A stretch of 64,000 nt of DNA, taken from positions 16,575,791 through 16,639,790 of the forward strand of contig OX336344.1 in assembly GCA_946902875.1 (NCBI GenBank), in the 5' to 3' direction. The position numbers were made by a program, and so were the translations under genes. This DNA comes from Nematopogon swammerdamellus. Its lineage: Eukaryota > Arthropoda > Insecta > Lepidoptera > Adelidae. Shown here piece by piece: positions 1 through 9,706 of this stretch; positions within the stretch are counted from its first letter, which is position 1, and every line of letters starts with the position of its first letter. The notes below the pieces were generated by a model, which saw only the letters and a list, made by a program, of their open reading frames with translations, was not told where the DNA came from and searched no databases.

Positions 1-156
1 CCATGATAAAATTATCGGTAATATCCGTCTCTCAGCTGTTCCATAATTAAACTTTGCTGAAAACTGTATGGCTTTAGGATGGATAAGGTGTCCGCCGTCC
101 CTTTCAAAATCAATTTGAACAGATGGTATGTCTGTTTCATAGGTACATTTGCGTTC
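1..156. other. Unassigned flank left of the satellite
   Basis: I see no gene or recognisable repeat in this short piece before the tandem array. It is ordinary mixed-composition sequence, and the array begins near position 157. Confidence 0.5.
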
Positions 157-1968
157 GACAAGTATGGGACACTCGTCCAAAAAACCAAATGAACCCAAAC
201 TCGAGGGGGTTACTAGTAACGGTTGAAGAGTTCCACTGTACACCTCCTGACTGCATCATCAGACCCTCGTCACCAAGTGTATTGGTAGAAGTATAGGGCA
301 CTCGTCCAAACCAACCAAATGAGCCCAAACTCGAGGGGGTTACTAGTAACGGTTGAAGAGTTCCACTATACACCTCCTGACTCCATCATCAGACCCTCGT
401 CACCAAGTGTATTGGTAGAAGTATGGGACACTCGTCCAAACCAACCATATGAGCCCAAACTCGAGGGGGTTACTAGTAACGGTTGAAGAGTTCCACTGTA
501 CACCTCCTGACTCCATCATCAGACCCTCGTCACCAAGTGTATTGGTAGAAGTATGGGACACTCGTCCAAACCAACCAAATGAGCCCAAACTCGAAGGGGT
601 TACTATAGTAACGGTTGAAGAGTTCCACTGTACACCTCCTAACTCCATCATCAGACCCTCGTCACCAAGTGTATTGGTAGGAGTATGGGACACTCGTCCA
701 AACCAACCAAATGAGCCCAAACTCGAGGGGTTACTAGTAACGGTTGAAGAGTTCCACTGTACACCTCCTGACTCCATCATCAGACCCTCGTCACCAAGTG
801 TATTGGTAGAAGTATGGGACACTTGTCCAAACCAACCATACGAGCCCAAACTCGAGGGGGTTACTAGTAACGGTTGAAGAGTTCCACTGTCCACCTCCTG
901 ACGCCATCATCAGACCCTCGTCACCAAGTGTATTGGTACAAGTATGGGACACTCGTGCAAACAAACCAAATGAGCCAAAACTCGAGGGGGTTACTAGTAA
1001 CGGTTGAAGAGTTCCACTGTCCACCTCCTGACTCCATTATCAGACCCTCGTCACCAAGTGTATTGGTAGAAGTATGGGACACTCGTGCAAACAAACCAAA
1101 TGAACCCAAACTCGAGGGGGTTACTAGTAACGGTTGAAGAGTTCCACTGTACACCTCCTGACTCCATCATCTGACCCTCGTCACCAAGTGTATTGGTAGA
1201 AGTATGGGACACTCGTCCAAACCAACCAAGTGAGCCCAAACTCGAGGGGGTTACTAGTAACGGTTGAAGAGTTCCACTATACACGTCCTGACTCCATCAT
1301 CAGACCCTCGTCACCAAATGTATTGGTAGAAGTATGGGACACTCGTCCAAACCAACCATCTGAGCCCAAACTCGAGGGGGTTACTAGTAACGGTTGAAGA
1401 GTTCCACTGTACACCTCCTGACTCCATCATCAGACCCTCGTCACCAAGTGTATTGGTACAAGTATGGGACACTTGTCCAAACCAACCAAATGAGCCCAAA
1501 CTCGAGGGGGTTACTAGTAACGGTTGAAGAGTTCCACTGTCCACCTCCTGACTCCATCATTAGACCCTCGTCACCAAATGTATTGGTAGAAGTATAGGAC
1601 ACTCGTCAAAACAAACCAAATGAGCCCAAACTCGAGGGGGTTACTAGTAACGGTTGAAGAGTTCCACTGTACACCTTCTGACTCCATCATCAGACCCTCG
1701 TCACCAAGTGTATTGGTAGAAGTATGGGACACTCGTCCAAACCAACCAAATGAGCCTAAACTCGAGGGGGTTACTAGTAACGGTTGAAGAGTTCCACTGT
1801 CCACCTACTGACTCCATCATCAGACCCTCGTCACCAAGTGTATTGGTAGGAGTATGGGACACTCGTCCAAACCAACCATATGAGCCCAAACTCGAGGGGG
1901 TTACTAGTATCGGCTGAAGAGTTCCACTGTCCACCTCCTGACTCCATCATCAGACCCTCGTTACCAAG
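157..1968. repeat. 130-bp tandem satellite, about 14 units
   Basis: A unit of about 130 bp recurs without interruption. Its landmarks are GTATGGGACACTCGTCCAAA, ATGAGCCCAAACTCGAGGGG, GAGTTCCACTGTACACCTCC and CTCCATCATCAGACCCTCGT. Units differ by scattered substitutions (GTCCAAACC versus GTGCAAACA, TGTACACC versus TGTCCACC) and occasional small indels, for example three extra bases near 604. Because 130 is not a multiple of three, open frames shift from unit to unit. The many overlapping 77-residue frames on both strands are repeats of the same frame and not genes. The unit resembles the LINE-type 3' UTR block at 27405-27500. Confidence 0.95.
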
Positions 1969-2149
1969 TTGAAATTATCATAATATTGTATTGTCACGAG
2001 AACTCAATGTGTGTGCAAAGTTTCATAAAAATCGGTTCAGTAGAAGTAGTTGAAAAAGTTGTCGCAAGATTTGAAACAAAGATAGAAACAAATATACGAA
2101 GTCAAGCTAAATAAAACCGTTTAAAAAAGCAAGTGCGAACCTTGTTCAC
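1969..2149 (+). repeat. LINE-like 3' UTR remnant
   Basis: Directly after the satellite lies CAAAGTTTCATAAAAATCGG followed by TTCAGTAGAAGTAGTTGAAA. This is the 'tcataaaaatcggttcag' type of block common in lepidopteran retroelement 3' regions. Similar wording recurs in this window around 38200 and 38560. No coding frame is present. The assignment to a LINE rests on family recognition and not on an open reading frame. Confidence 0.45.
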
Positions 2150-2518
2150 ACACAGAGGGTTCCATACCATTTTCTACTGGAGCACCACCGCTGCCCGTTC
2201 TTGATTTGGTTTGCCAGTAGCAAAATATGTGACTTAAATGGCCGTATCTAGTGATTTCGTTAACTTAGAAGCTTAATTTCTTTTACACCTCTGAGAAAAC
2301 GTAGATCTTAGTATTTGATATTAATTTCAACTTGATACCTCTACCCGTTCCTGAGAAAAAGGGTCTGGACAGACCGACAGACAGCCAGCCAGCCAGTCAG
2401 CCAGACGGACAACAAAGTGATCCTATAAGGGTTCCGTTGTTTCGTCCTTTGAGGTACGGAACCCTAAAAACACAGAGGGTTCCATACCATTTTCTACTGG
2501 AGCACCACCGCTGCCCGT
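2150..2518. repeat. 49-bp direct repeats flanking a DNA-element segment
   Basis: The 49-bp segment at 2150-2198, starting ACACAGAGGGTTCCATACCA, is repeated at 2470-2518 with no difference that I can see. Between them lies a segment with GACAGACCGACAGACAGCCA-type runs and the ending GAGGTACGGAACCCTAAAAA, which is typical of the lepidopteran 'ggttccgtac' non-autonomous DNA elements. The structure could be a duplication made on insertion or by recombination; 49 bp is too long for an ordinary transposon target duplication. Confidence 0.6.
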
Positions 2519-3230
2519 CCTACCCGCCCCGCGTCGCACGTCACACCCCGTGCCACCTTATATAACTGTTTGAGAAACCTACATAAAAAAATAATAATTT
2601 ACAATCCCACTGCGAATAAAAATAAATGAAATAAAAAGGAAACATTTTTATTCAAATCCCTCTACACGCCCTACTACGATTAGGTATTTTATAAAAAAGG
2701 AGACCAAAAAAGGTCTGGTGCGTATTCTTAAATTAGATGTGACTGATAGACTGACTAGACTAGACATGGCTGCCAGAGGCCAAGACAATTACACAACTTG
2801 TTATCATAGATATCATTGCAGTCAACTGAAGATGTAATTTGTTGTAGAAATTATTAATGAACACCTTTTCCTTTTACTTTTTACGTTTAGATAAAAAAAC
2901 AACACTTTTTTTATAACACTGGGGTACTGGGAATCATTATGGAAACACTGGCCACACCACCACATGTATAGAAAACCGGCCTCACTGCGCTGTTCGCGTC
3001 TTTATGTGTTTGCCATTGATATAAAATAATTAATGTTCTTTGCTTATTATTTGGTAAGAGAAGAGTATACAGGTCCACGGAGCAGCGTGGCCAGGTTGCA
3101 TATTTCCAGTCTACTACAGGAGTGACCCTGATTGGTGGAGAGACGAGTCCTTTCTCCAGTGCGGTGCCGGCACCCAAGCGAACCTAGCGGAGAAAACGTT
3201 CAACACCTGATGTTGACTGAATAGACTCGT
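2519..3230. other. No recognisable gene
   Basis: The first 50 bases are GC-rich (CCTACCCGCCCCGCGTCGCA), after which the stretch is AT-rich and unassigned. A minus-strand frame of 88 codons at 2911-3177 has no motif I recognise, no repeat support and no splice context that would make it a gene. Confidence 0.4.
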
Positions 3231-3618
3231 CAGCCTCGATAGCTCAGTGGTGCAGACAGTCAACTGTCGCTATTGAATGTTAAGCAACGCTGGGTGCGGT
3301 CAGTACTTGGATGGGTAACCGCTGCCAACGGTCAGAGGCTGACCGAGGTTCGGATTCCTCGTAAGACTGTAGGTCCCTTCCCTACTAATCTTACTTGGTG
3401 GTAGGGTTTAACCCGCCCGGGTTGATACCACAGCACTGAATGAAACGTCGGTCGAAACGGCTATGTAAATAGTTTGTGTTTTCCGACCAGTTCAGTGTAG
3501 CCGGCACGATCAAAGGGGGAAGCACTGACATGGCACCTAGTTCACCCGGTGTTATGGGCTGACATCACGAATGTTGTATGTGATGTGGCCAACCGTGTCA
3601 GTTTCCATAAAAAAAAGA
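3231..3618 (+). mobile_element. tRNA/5S rRNA chimeric SINE, full-length copy
   Basis: The head carries a tRNA-type A box, TAGCTCAGTGG, at 3240-3250. It is followed at 3279-3323 by a block matching the 5S rRNA internal promoter almost base for base (GTTAAGCAACGCTGGGTGCG then GTCAGTACTTGGATGGGT), and then by a T-arm-like B box, GAGGTTCGGATTCCTC, at 3345-3360. A central domain (AAGACTGTAGGTCCCTTCCC, CTTGGTGGTAGGGTTTAACC) and a long 3' domain (TTCCGACCAGTTCAGTGTAG, GGCTGACATCACGAATGTTG) end in an A-rich tail near 3610. Other copies are at 7615-7960 (-), 26545-26895 (+) and 47007-47384 (-). No protein is encoded; it would be transcribed by Pol III and mobilised by a LINE. Confidence 0.85.
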
Positions 3619-3652
3619 AGAGGATATATTTGTTTATTTGTTTACGTAGTAC

Positions 3653-3715
3653 TTTGGTGAATCAGTGGTAGAGCGCCTAGCATTATAATTTCGATCTTGG
3701 TCGTGGGTTGGAGCA
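3653..3715 (+). pseudogene. tRNA-like relic
   Basis: The string CAGTGGTAGAGCGCCTAGCA resembles the D-arm region of an alanine- or glycine-type tRNA. A T-arm-like GGGTTGGAGCAC follows about 45 bases later. No convincing acceptor stem or anticodon stem can be drawn, so this is at best a tRNA pseudogene or the eroded head of another SINE. Confidence 0.3.
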
Positions 3716-3749
3716 CGTTTTACCAATGTTTTTTTTAACTTGTTCTTTA

Positions 3750-3990
3750 AACATTGTTAGGGTTTTATACTTATTATGATTAGTTTATACTTATTTTTTA
3801 TGACCACATAAAAACATTATTTTCGGAAATAATTCTAAAATTTATATTTCCCGCCAAAAAGTAGTTTTTTTGTTGTTGTTAAGCAATGTTAGGGCTTAAA
3901 AATATGTTATAGTATTTGTATTTCTAACCACATATAAACTTTATTTTTGAAAATACTCACTTCCGAAATTTATATTTTCCGCCAAAGTTC
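3750..3990 (+). repeat. Diverged tandem duplication (~130 bp)
   Basis: Two related blocks lie side by side. Both begin GTTAGGG (3755, 3887), continue through TAACCACATA/TGACCACATA, and end with AATTTATATTTCCCGCCAAA / AATTTATATTTTCCGCCAAA. They are clearly related but well diverged. The repeat sits immediately upstream of the peroxidase exon at 4119, in what would be its intron. Confidence 0.6.
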
Positions 3991-4118
3991 CTTCGTCGCT
4001 GAGAACGACCAATCAGAGGCGCTCCCTTGTAGACTTTTGAAATATGCGGCCAGGTTACGGTAGATAAGTATATTTAGTATAACGTTAAATATAAAAAAAA
4101 ATGTATGCTCTTCTTTAG

Positions 4119-4227
4119 GACAACTAAACGAGATCCGGAAGAAGTCAACATTCGCCAGGTTTCTTTGCGATACCGCTGACAATGTGAAAACAATGCAAAG
4201 AGCCGCCTTCAAGAAGATTACATTAGG
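4119..4227 (+). CDS. Animal haem peroxidase 1, penultimate exon
   Basis: The exon is bounded by an acceptor TTCTTTAG ending at 4118 and a donor GG|GTGAGT at 4228. The frame starting at 4121 reads QLNEIRKKSTFARFLCDTAD and then continues with NVKTMQRAAFKKITL. This is the helical C-terminal part of the animal haem peroxidase fold ('IRK.s.ARllCDn.dn'), which includes a conserved cysteine. The enzyme family uses hydrogen peroxide to oxidise substrates and is usually secreted in insects (peroxinectin and chorion-peroxidase relatives). The intron phase (two bases left over) matches the next exon at 4616. The rest of the gene is not visible to the left and presumably lies outside the window. Confidence 0.8.
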
Positions 4228-4615
4228 GTGAGTCTATCTACAATAACTAGGTGCATGAGGATTATTGTATCTACTGCTTTGTAAATTAACGGAGTTATAT
4301 AAGAAGGATGCAATCTTCATTTTATTTTTTACCCTCATAATAAAAATAATTCTAATATTCAGATATCTCCAAAATAAACTCATTTCAAGTTGTACTAATT
4401 TTAGATGTTACACAATATTTAACATAATGTTGAGACGCCTTTTTAACCCCCGACGAAAAAAACGGAGGGGTGTTATAAGTTTGACGTTTGTGTGAGTGTG
4501 TGTGTGTGTGTGTGTGTCTGTCTGTGGCATCGTAGCTCCCAAACGGATGGACCGATTTGGATGCGGTTTTTTTTATTAGGAAGCTTGTTTTATAATCATA
4601 AATAAATATTTCCAG
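4228..4615 (+). other. Peroxidase 1 last intron with a repeat insertion
   Basis: The intron has canonical GTGAGT and TTCCAG ends. About 150 bp of it, near 4440-4600, is a repeat: CCCCGACGAAAAAAACGGAG, then a (TG)n/(TCTG)n microsatellite at about 4493-4527, then GGATGGACCGATTTGGATGC. This belongs to the large class of lepidopteran retroelement 3' UTR blocks that pair a CGAC..AAAAAAGGAGG motif with a 'cgatttggatg' motif. Confidence 0.65.
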
Positions 4616-4712
4616 GAACCCACTGGTACGGTGCACCGACATCCCCAAAATAAACTTCGATGCTTGGAAAGATCTGAACACGTCGGGAGACGGAGATCCA
4701 CGCTATGAATAA
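4616..4712 (+). CDS. Animal haem peroxidase 1, terminal exon
   Basis: Acceptor TTTCCAG precedes 4616. The single leading base completes the glycine codon begun in the previous exon. The frame reads NPLVRCTDIPKINFDAWKDL and ends with a short acidic tail and a TAA at 4710-4712. 'NP.v.C..iP.idl..W' is the hallmark C-terminus of animal haem peroxidases, and its cysteine normally pairs with the one in the preceding exon. Together the two exons give 67 residues, which is right for the end of the domain. No clear polyadenylation signal lies close behind; AATAAA-like sequence occurs near 5270. Confidence in the family is high; the subfamily is not determined. Confidence 0.82.
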
Positions 4713-4869
4713 TTTGAAAAGAAGGAGTTTGATTTTATTTTAAGTGATGTATGTTAAGCTATGTATTATCTTGCATATTTAGTATGTGGGTCGGAAGTGA
4801 TTTTGATAATTAACGACACTTGAATAGCTTGTAGAATGTCAACACCGAACTTATCCTACATCTTTAAAT

Positions 4870-5112
4870 ATTTTGCGTAGAATTCAAATAGCACTCGAAA
4901 AATTTATAATATTGCCTTTAAGTTGATATGCCTGCCTGGACCAATCGGAGAGCAGAATTCAAATCACACTCAAAAATCGATTGGAATTTACTGTCTTTAT
5001 GTTGGTATGCCTGCTTATGCTGCAGGCCACGTCCAATTTCAAATAAGCCAATCACGGAGCAGTCGGGAGCAGCGATTAATTCTAATTTACTGTGCCAGTT
5101 GGCAGGAATGCC
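4870..5112 (+). repeat. Diverged ~100-bp tandem repeat downstream of peroxidase 1
   Basis: AGAATTCAAATAGCACTCGA at 4878 recurs as AGAATTCAAATCACACTCAA near 4953. Each is followed after 50-60 bases by GTTGATATGCCTGCCTG or GTTGGTATGCCTGCTTA. A third, weaker echo (CCAATCACGGAGCAGTCGGG) follows. The repeat is non-coding, and overlapping short frames here are by-products. Confidence 0.55.
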
Positions 5113-5439
5113 TTTTTTTAGAATAATTTTTCATATTTTGGCCATTCAGCATTATTTGAATATTCCCGCCAATATCAAGGCGGTGTAGACTGAAGTTAGC
5201 AGCGAGCCATGTATAATGTAATGTATATTTTATTCTTATATTATATTAAGCGGTGTTTTATTGCCTAATATAAATAAATTATGAAAATTAACTGCTTTAA
5301 TTATATTTCTTTGTGATAAGTATAAATGTCATGTTCGAACTGACGTGCATTCATGACTGTAGCTGTTATGTGACCGCAGAAGGTGTATGGTGGTGTTCGT
5401 CCATCCAGGCAGTACAAATAAGCATATTGTATTATTTAC
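5113..5439. other. AT-rich 3' flank, no gene seen
   Basis: This AT-rich stretch lies behind the peroxidase 1 stop codon. It contains TATAAATAAATTATG near 5270, which could serve as a polyadenylation signal. No coding frame can be supported. Confidence 0.35.
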
Positions 5440-5665
5440 ATACATACACACATAGCGTCATGCCTGTTTCCCAGTGGGGTAGGCAGAGACAATGGATTTC
5501 CACGTGCCACGATCCTGACACGCCTGTGCCGCCTCTTCCACTCTCATAATGTTCTTCATACATGCTCGTCGGTTAAGCGTACTACGCACTTGACCCTTTT
5601 TGAGCACGTGCCCTATCTGGTCTAGGTACGTGCGTCTAGGGCGACCCTTCCCTGTATTATGGTAC
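5440..5665. repeat. Interspersed repeat with CATGCCTGTTTCCC and GTAGGCAGAG
   Basis: The motif CATGCCTGTTTCCCAGTGGG followed by GTAGGCAGAGACAA marks a short interspersed repeat very common in moths and butterflies. A related start, CACGCTGAATCCCGACAATC then GGGGTAAGCAGAG, occurs at 49813. No protein is encoded. The family is recognised from wording only. Confidence 0.5.
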
Positions 5666-5705
5666 TTGCAATATAAGCAATATTTGTACTTGCGTCACTA
5701 GCAAA

Positions 5706-6120
5706 GAAAAAACCGGTCAAGTGCGAGTCGGGCTCGCGCATCGAGGGTTCCGTACCATCACCACACAATATAAATGTGTTATGTATTTACCAAAAAAAAT
5801 TTTTTTCATTCAGTCCGGGTCCTGAGATCCTTAATTCCTTAGCCCGACTCACATTTTGGCCGGTTTTTAGGGTTCCGATTCCGCACGGAAGCCTATTACT
5901 AAGCCTACGACGTTTGTCTGTCCGTCTGTCTGTCTGTCCGTTCGTTCGTCCGTCCGTCCGTCCTAGGCCGGTTGAAATTTTAACGGAATATATGTTGTTG
6001 TTTGCTGCCCAGCCTCTTGGGAAGGCGGGTGGGCCATTCTCCGCACTGAGACCTCAAGACGGTCAATTGTACCTTGGCGCTCGGGTATAGTGCTGAAGAG
6101 AAGAGTAGTGCGGTTATATG
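5706..6120. mobile_element. Non-autonomous DNA element termini (GGTCAAGTGCGAGTCGG type)
   Basis: AACCGGTCAAGTGCGAGTCG with GAGGGTTCCGTACC begins at 5711. An inverted counterpart ending in ATTTTGGCCGGTTTTT lies at 5851-5868. A second start, TTTTAGGGTTCCGATTCCGC, leads into (GTCT)n/(GTCC)n runs at 5925-5965. Another inverted end, CGTGAGTAAGACTCGCGCTT then GACCGATTTTTT, is at 8489-8520. The composite 6287-8452 may therefore have inserted into an older element of this family. Confidence 0.55.
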
Positions 6121-7614
6121 TTATTATGGATGATATTATGCCAACAAATACCTAATAAAAAACAAAAAGTAAAAAACAAGGGGGGTCACCACACAAGAAA
6201 CGTGCTAACAACCAATTATGTTTACGCTTCTCAATGATAGATGCTGCGACAGGCAGTTTGGTATGGCTGATACAAAAGGTAGACGAATATGTTTTTTTAA
6301 CCGACTTCCAAAAAAGGAGGAGGTTCTCAATTCGTCTGTATGTTTTTTTTTTTTTTATTTTTTTTTTTATTTTTATTTTTTTGTATGTTTGTAACACGAT
6401 TTCTCCGTCAATTGAGGGCCGATTTAGAAAATTCTTTTTTTGTTAGTTAGGTCATACTTCCGAGGTGGTCCCATTTCAATTTTATCGAAATTGGTTCAGT
6501 GGTTTTCGAAAAATCAGTATAATACTATGGTGTGTGGTTACCTTCAGCAAAACTTGTGATGTGGTCGTTTTCGGCAATTTTCAGTTTGATAAATTAGTAT
6601 GGTGTGTGGCTACCTTCAGCAAAACATTTGTGATGTGGACTTATTCAGCAATTTGCAGTCTGACACATATGGCGAATAATTCTGTACCACTTCAATCGAT
6701 TTCGATTATTCGATTTCGATTATTCTTTTTTATGTAATATTACTAAAAAGAATGAAATAAAAACTGTTTTAAAAAATATTAAACCGATTTCCAAAAAACA
6801 AAAAAAAAAAACTAAAAAGTATTAAATACCTAATATTTTGAAATTTTCTCTGTCCTGTTGAAATACATGAATCGATATACTAGTGATACATATTCGGACC
6901 CTTGTTTCATGAATATTCTAAATTTGAAATTTTTTTATTTTTTCCGACCGGCGTTTAATTTATTATGGTACCTGGCCAGTACCTACTGTACCGAGTACCA
7001 TCGAGCTGGTTTGATGATGGAGACAGAAGGTGGCCATAGGAACTCCTAAACTACACATGATAAACCCATCGTGTTTGGGCTCGTTGCATTTGTCTTCACG
7101 AGAAATTTACTTTAGACCTAAAAGATTCTCAATTCGACGGTATGTTTTCTTTTTTTGGATGTTTGTTACGCGATTACTCCGTCAATTGTGGGCCGATTTT
7201 GAAAATTCTTTTTTTTTTTATTTGAAAGGGGATAACCCTGAGGTTTTTGAAGTGAAAACTTCTTTAGCGGCTCTTGGCACTTTTTTAGGTGGGTAAAAAT
7301 GTATAACTCGCGACATCGCGTCAGCGTCATTTTTAAAATGAAACCTTAAGTCATTGCGTTAAGGGTTAAGTTAGAGTGGCACGGGATCTGCCGGCACTCC
7401 CGGAGTGCAACTGTTAAGTAGGGTTCCGTAACACGTTTATGTCTGTCCATTCTACTAAGTTCTGCAAAATGAATGTAGGGTTCCGTAACATATGCATGTC
7501 TATCCGTTCTACTAAATTTTACAATTTTCAAACAAGGTCCTCCGACGGTTATTTTATAATAAAAGTAGGCTTCCGTAACACGTTTATGTCTGTCCATTCT
7601 ACTAAGTTCTGCAA

Positions 7615-7960
7615 CATCACCTACAACGTCCGTGATGTCAGCCCATAACACCAGTGCCATGTCAGTGCTTCCCCCTTTGATCGTGCTGACTACACTGAAC
7701 TGGTCGGAAAACACAAACTATTTACATAGCCGTTTCGACCGACGTTTAATTCAGTGCGGTGGTACCAACCCGGGAAGGTTAAACCCTACCACCAAGTAAA
7801 ATTACGAGGGAAGGGACTTACAGTTTTACGAGGAATCCGAACCTTGGTCAGCCTCCAACGGTCAGCGGTCACCCATCTAAGTACTGACCGCACCCAGCGT
7901 TGCTTAAAATTCAATAGCGACAGTTGACTGTCTGCACCACTGAGCTATCGAAGCTGACGT
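7615..7960 (-). mobile_element. tRNA/5S chimeric SINE inside the composite element
   Basis: Read on the minus strand, this copy has the A box TAGCTCAGTGG, the 5S-like AGCAACGCTGGGTGCGGTCA then GTACTTAGATGGGTGACC, and the central and 3' domains of the family. It lacks the last part of the 3' domain seen at 3231-3618 and carries a small tandem insertion (TTCTACTAAGTTCTGCA at about 7446 and 7596) at its 3' side. It is part of both copies of the composite element, so it moved with it. Confidence 0.8.
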
Positions 7961-8086
7961 GGTCCTATTTTAATTGGGTCAAGATCGGATTGGAAAGCGA
8001 GGCGGAATCGCGAGGCCGAAGGCCGAGCGATTCCGCCGAGTACATTAATAGCAAAAAATTACTAAAAAAAACTGTGAAATAAAAAA

Positions 8087-8452
8087 AAAGTTTTAAAAAA
8101 CATAAAACCGACTTCCTAAAAAAAGTAAAACTAAAAAACTATTTAAAATAAAAATATAAAAACCGCCTTCAAAAATATATGAAATAAAAACCTAAAAAAA
8201 AAAACGAACCCTAGAGTTGAAGGCGGTGCTAAAGCAAGCAAAAATGATGCATGAAAGAAAACATGAGCGGATGATAATATCCTTTGTGATTTGTGTAGCC
8301 TTTTTAGCACCGCCTTCAACTCTAGGGTTCGTTTTTTTTTTTAGGTTTTTATTTCATATATTTTTGAAGGCGGTTTTTATATTTTTATTTTAAATAGTTT
8401 TTTAGTTTTACTTTTTTTAGGAAGTCGGTTTTATGTTTTTTAAAACTTTTTA
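8087..8452. repeat. Long fold-back, ~145-bp arms
   Basis: The arm at 8087-8232 (GTTTTAAAAAACATAAAACC ... GAGTTGAAGGCGGTGCTAAA) is the reverse complement of 8307-8452 with no mismatch noticed by eye. The loop contains GATGCATGAAAGAAAACATG. A transcript through this region would form a long hairpin. The same structure, flipped, is at 26056-26415. Confidence 0.85.
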
Positions 8453-8469
8453 TGACAGGTTTTTAGCGG

Positions 8470-8820
8470 ATCTACGGAACACTCTGTGCGTGAGTAAGAC
8501 TCGCGCTTGACCGATTTTTTATTTTTACAAGCTTTTACTTCACTTCACCTGGCATGCGGTCGTTAGTATGTGGTCAAACTATAAATGCTGAAGTCTTAAA
8601 ACAAACTTTAAACTTGCAACAGCTGTTTGTTTATACCAGTTTCATCCAATCAATGATGGAGCTGAAATTTTGCATACACTTTTGGTGCTGATGACAATAC
8701 AATCTGATACGTAAACCGTTCGTCCGATCAGAGGAAACTTTGGTCGCGCACCCGTGAAGGTTTCAGACAAAAAATAAATTCACGCGAGCTGAACTGCGGG
8801 CAAAGGCTAGTAATAAATAA
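8470..8820. repeat. DNA-element terminus and 'gcgggcaaaggctagta' module
   Basis: CGTGAGTAAGACTCGCGCTT then GACCGATTTTTT (8489-8520) is the inverted end of the GGTCAAGTGCGAGTCGG family. Further on, CACGCGAGCTGAACTGCGGG then CAAAGGCTAGTA (8782-8813) is a copy of the conserved terminal module also present at 31745-31785 and 37948-37990. Confidence 0.5.
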
Positions 8821-9147
8821 AAACCCTTTTTAAAAAAATTAGCTTCTTTTTAAACCTTGTAGGTACTAAAATGAATAAAATGAGTTTAGATTTTTTTTAG
8901 ATTTATTTTCCAAAAGTTTTTCGAGAAATGTTCATAAACATATTGTGTTCATAAACAATGTTCATGACAGTGATTGGTTGATAGATAACCACGTACTTGC
9001 CGGAGTATGTATTTTCTTTACAATTCGTGCGACAAGAATTTTGAAATCAAATCCAAAACCTTAATTTATTTTAATAGTTTTGGTGAATGACTTAAACAAA
9101 AGCTTGTTTTAAAAGGTTTATGAAGGGCCAAAATTTCACTTTTATAT
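8821..9147. other. AT-rich, no gene seen
   Basis: This is low-complexity AT-rich sequence with runs of T and A. I see no gene or recognisable repeat. Confidence 0.4.
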
Positions 9148-9640
9148 ATATAAGGTCTTTCAAAATTAGTTCATAGTACGCTAAGGGGGGGGGGGGGGGG
9201 GGGGGGGGTTCTGCATCATATAGGGAGTAAAAACTATATAAAATTTTTGGACCTTGGGCTTTTTTTTTATGTAAAATTTGTTTACATGTGTTTAAATAAA
9301 AAAAATATGGTTGATTTTTATAGCCTAATCGATTCAGTTTCATAACAGTAACAAAAAAGACTTCATGACCATTATGATGTAACACGTGTAAGTTGGTAAA
9401 AAAAAAATCAAATTCTTTCTATTCCAAACTAATAAAACTAAAATTCTTTTTAAAACTAAAATGGTTTTTCACAATTTCTGAAAGAAAGAGATCTACGTGT
9501 TGGAAGACTTTTTTGTTCCTGGCATGAAACTGAAACGATTAAGAAAAATTATTTTTTTACATTTTACATTAAAAAAATTTTTTTTGTAAAGTGTGATCTG
9601 TGTGGTGGTGTGATGATCTAATTTTGAAAGACCTTATATA
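9148..9640. mobile_element. MITE with ATAAGGTCTTTCAAAATTAG ends and a G24 tract
   Basis: The left end, ATAAGGTCTTTCAAAATTAG, is mirrored at 9620-9640 by CTAATTTTGAAAGACCTTAT, giving inverted ends of about 20 bp. After GTACGCTAA comes an uninterrupted run of 24 G (9185-9208), then TTCTGCATCATATAGGGAGT. A much shorter relative is at 45165-45286. No transposase is encoded. Confidence 0.7.
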
Positions 9641-9661
9641 TGAAATGGCAAAATAATAAGT

Positions 9662-9706
9662 AGAATGGAAGTATACGGGTGTGGGTATTTCAATATACTT
9701 CCATTC
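9662..9706. repeat. Short hairpin
   Basis: AGAATGGAAGTATA at 9662-9675 pairs with TATACTTCCATTC at 9694-9706 across an 18-base loop. No function can be assigned. Confidence 0.5.

Larger units (their letters stand above)
6287..8452 (+). mobile_element. 2.16-kb composite non-autonomous element, copy 1
   Basis: It is almost identical to 26045-28206 but in the opposite orientation. It starts TTTTTAACCGACTTCC, followed by AAAAAAGGAGGAGGTTCTCA, and ends with GGAAGTCGGTTTTA, so the ends carry a short inverted motif. Inside, in order, are a retroelement 3' UTR-like part with T-rich runs (6310-7300), a minus-strand tRNA/5S SINE (7615-7960), a GC patch GCGAGGCCGAAGGCCGAGCG, and a fold-back of two ~145-bp arms (8087-8232 and 8307-8452) around a 74-bp loop. 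No transposase or reverse transcriptase is encoded. Paired short frames in the two copies differ at about one residue each (for example C versus W), so the copies are young. Confidence 0.85.

Noticed and set aside
137..1934. Many 77-residue frames spaced 130 bp apart that look like a repetitive protein
   Set aside because: They are the same frame read from each satellite unit. The unit length is not a multiple of three, both strands are open, and substitutions fall without codon pattern.
3279..3323. 5S rRNA gene
   Set aside because: Only the internal promoter region is present. The 5' and 3' ends of 5S rRNA are missing, and the block sits inside a SINE head.
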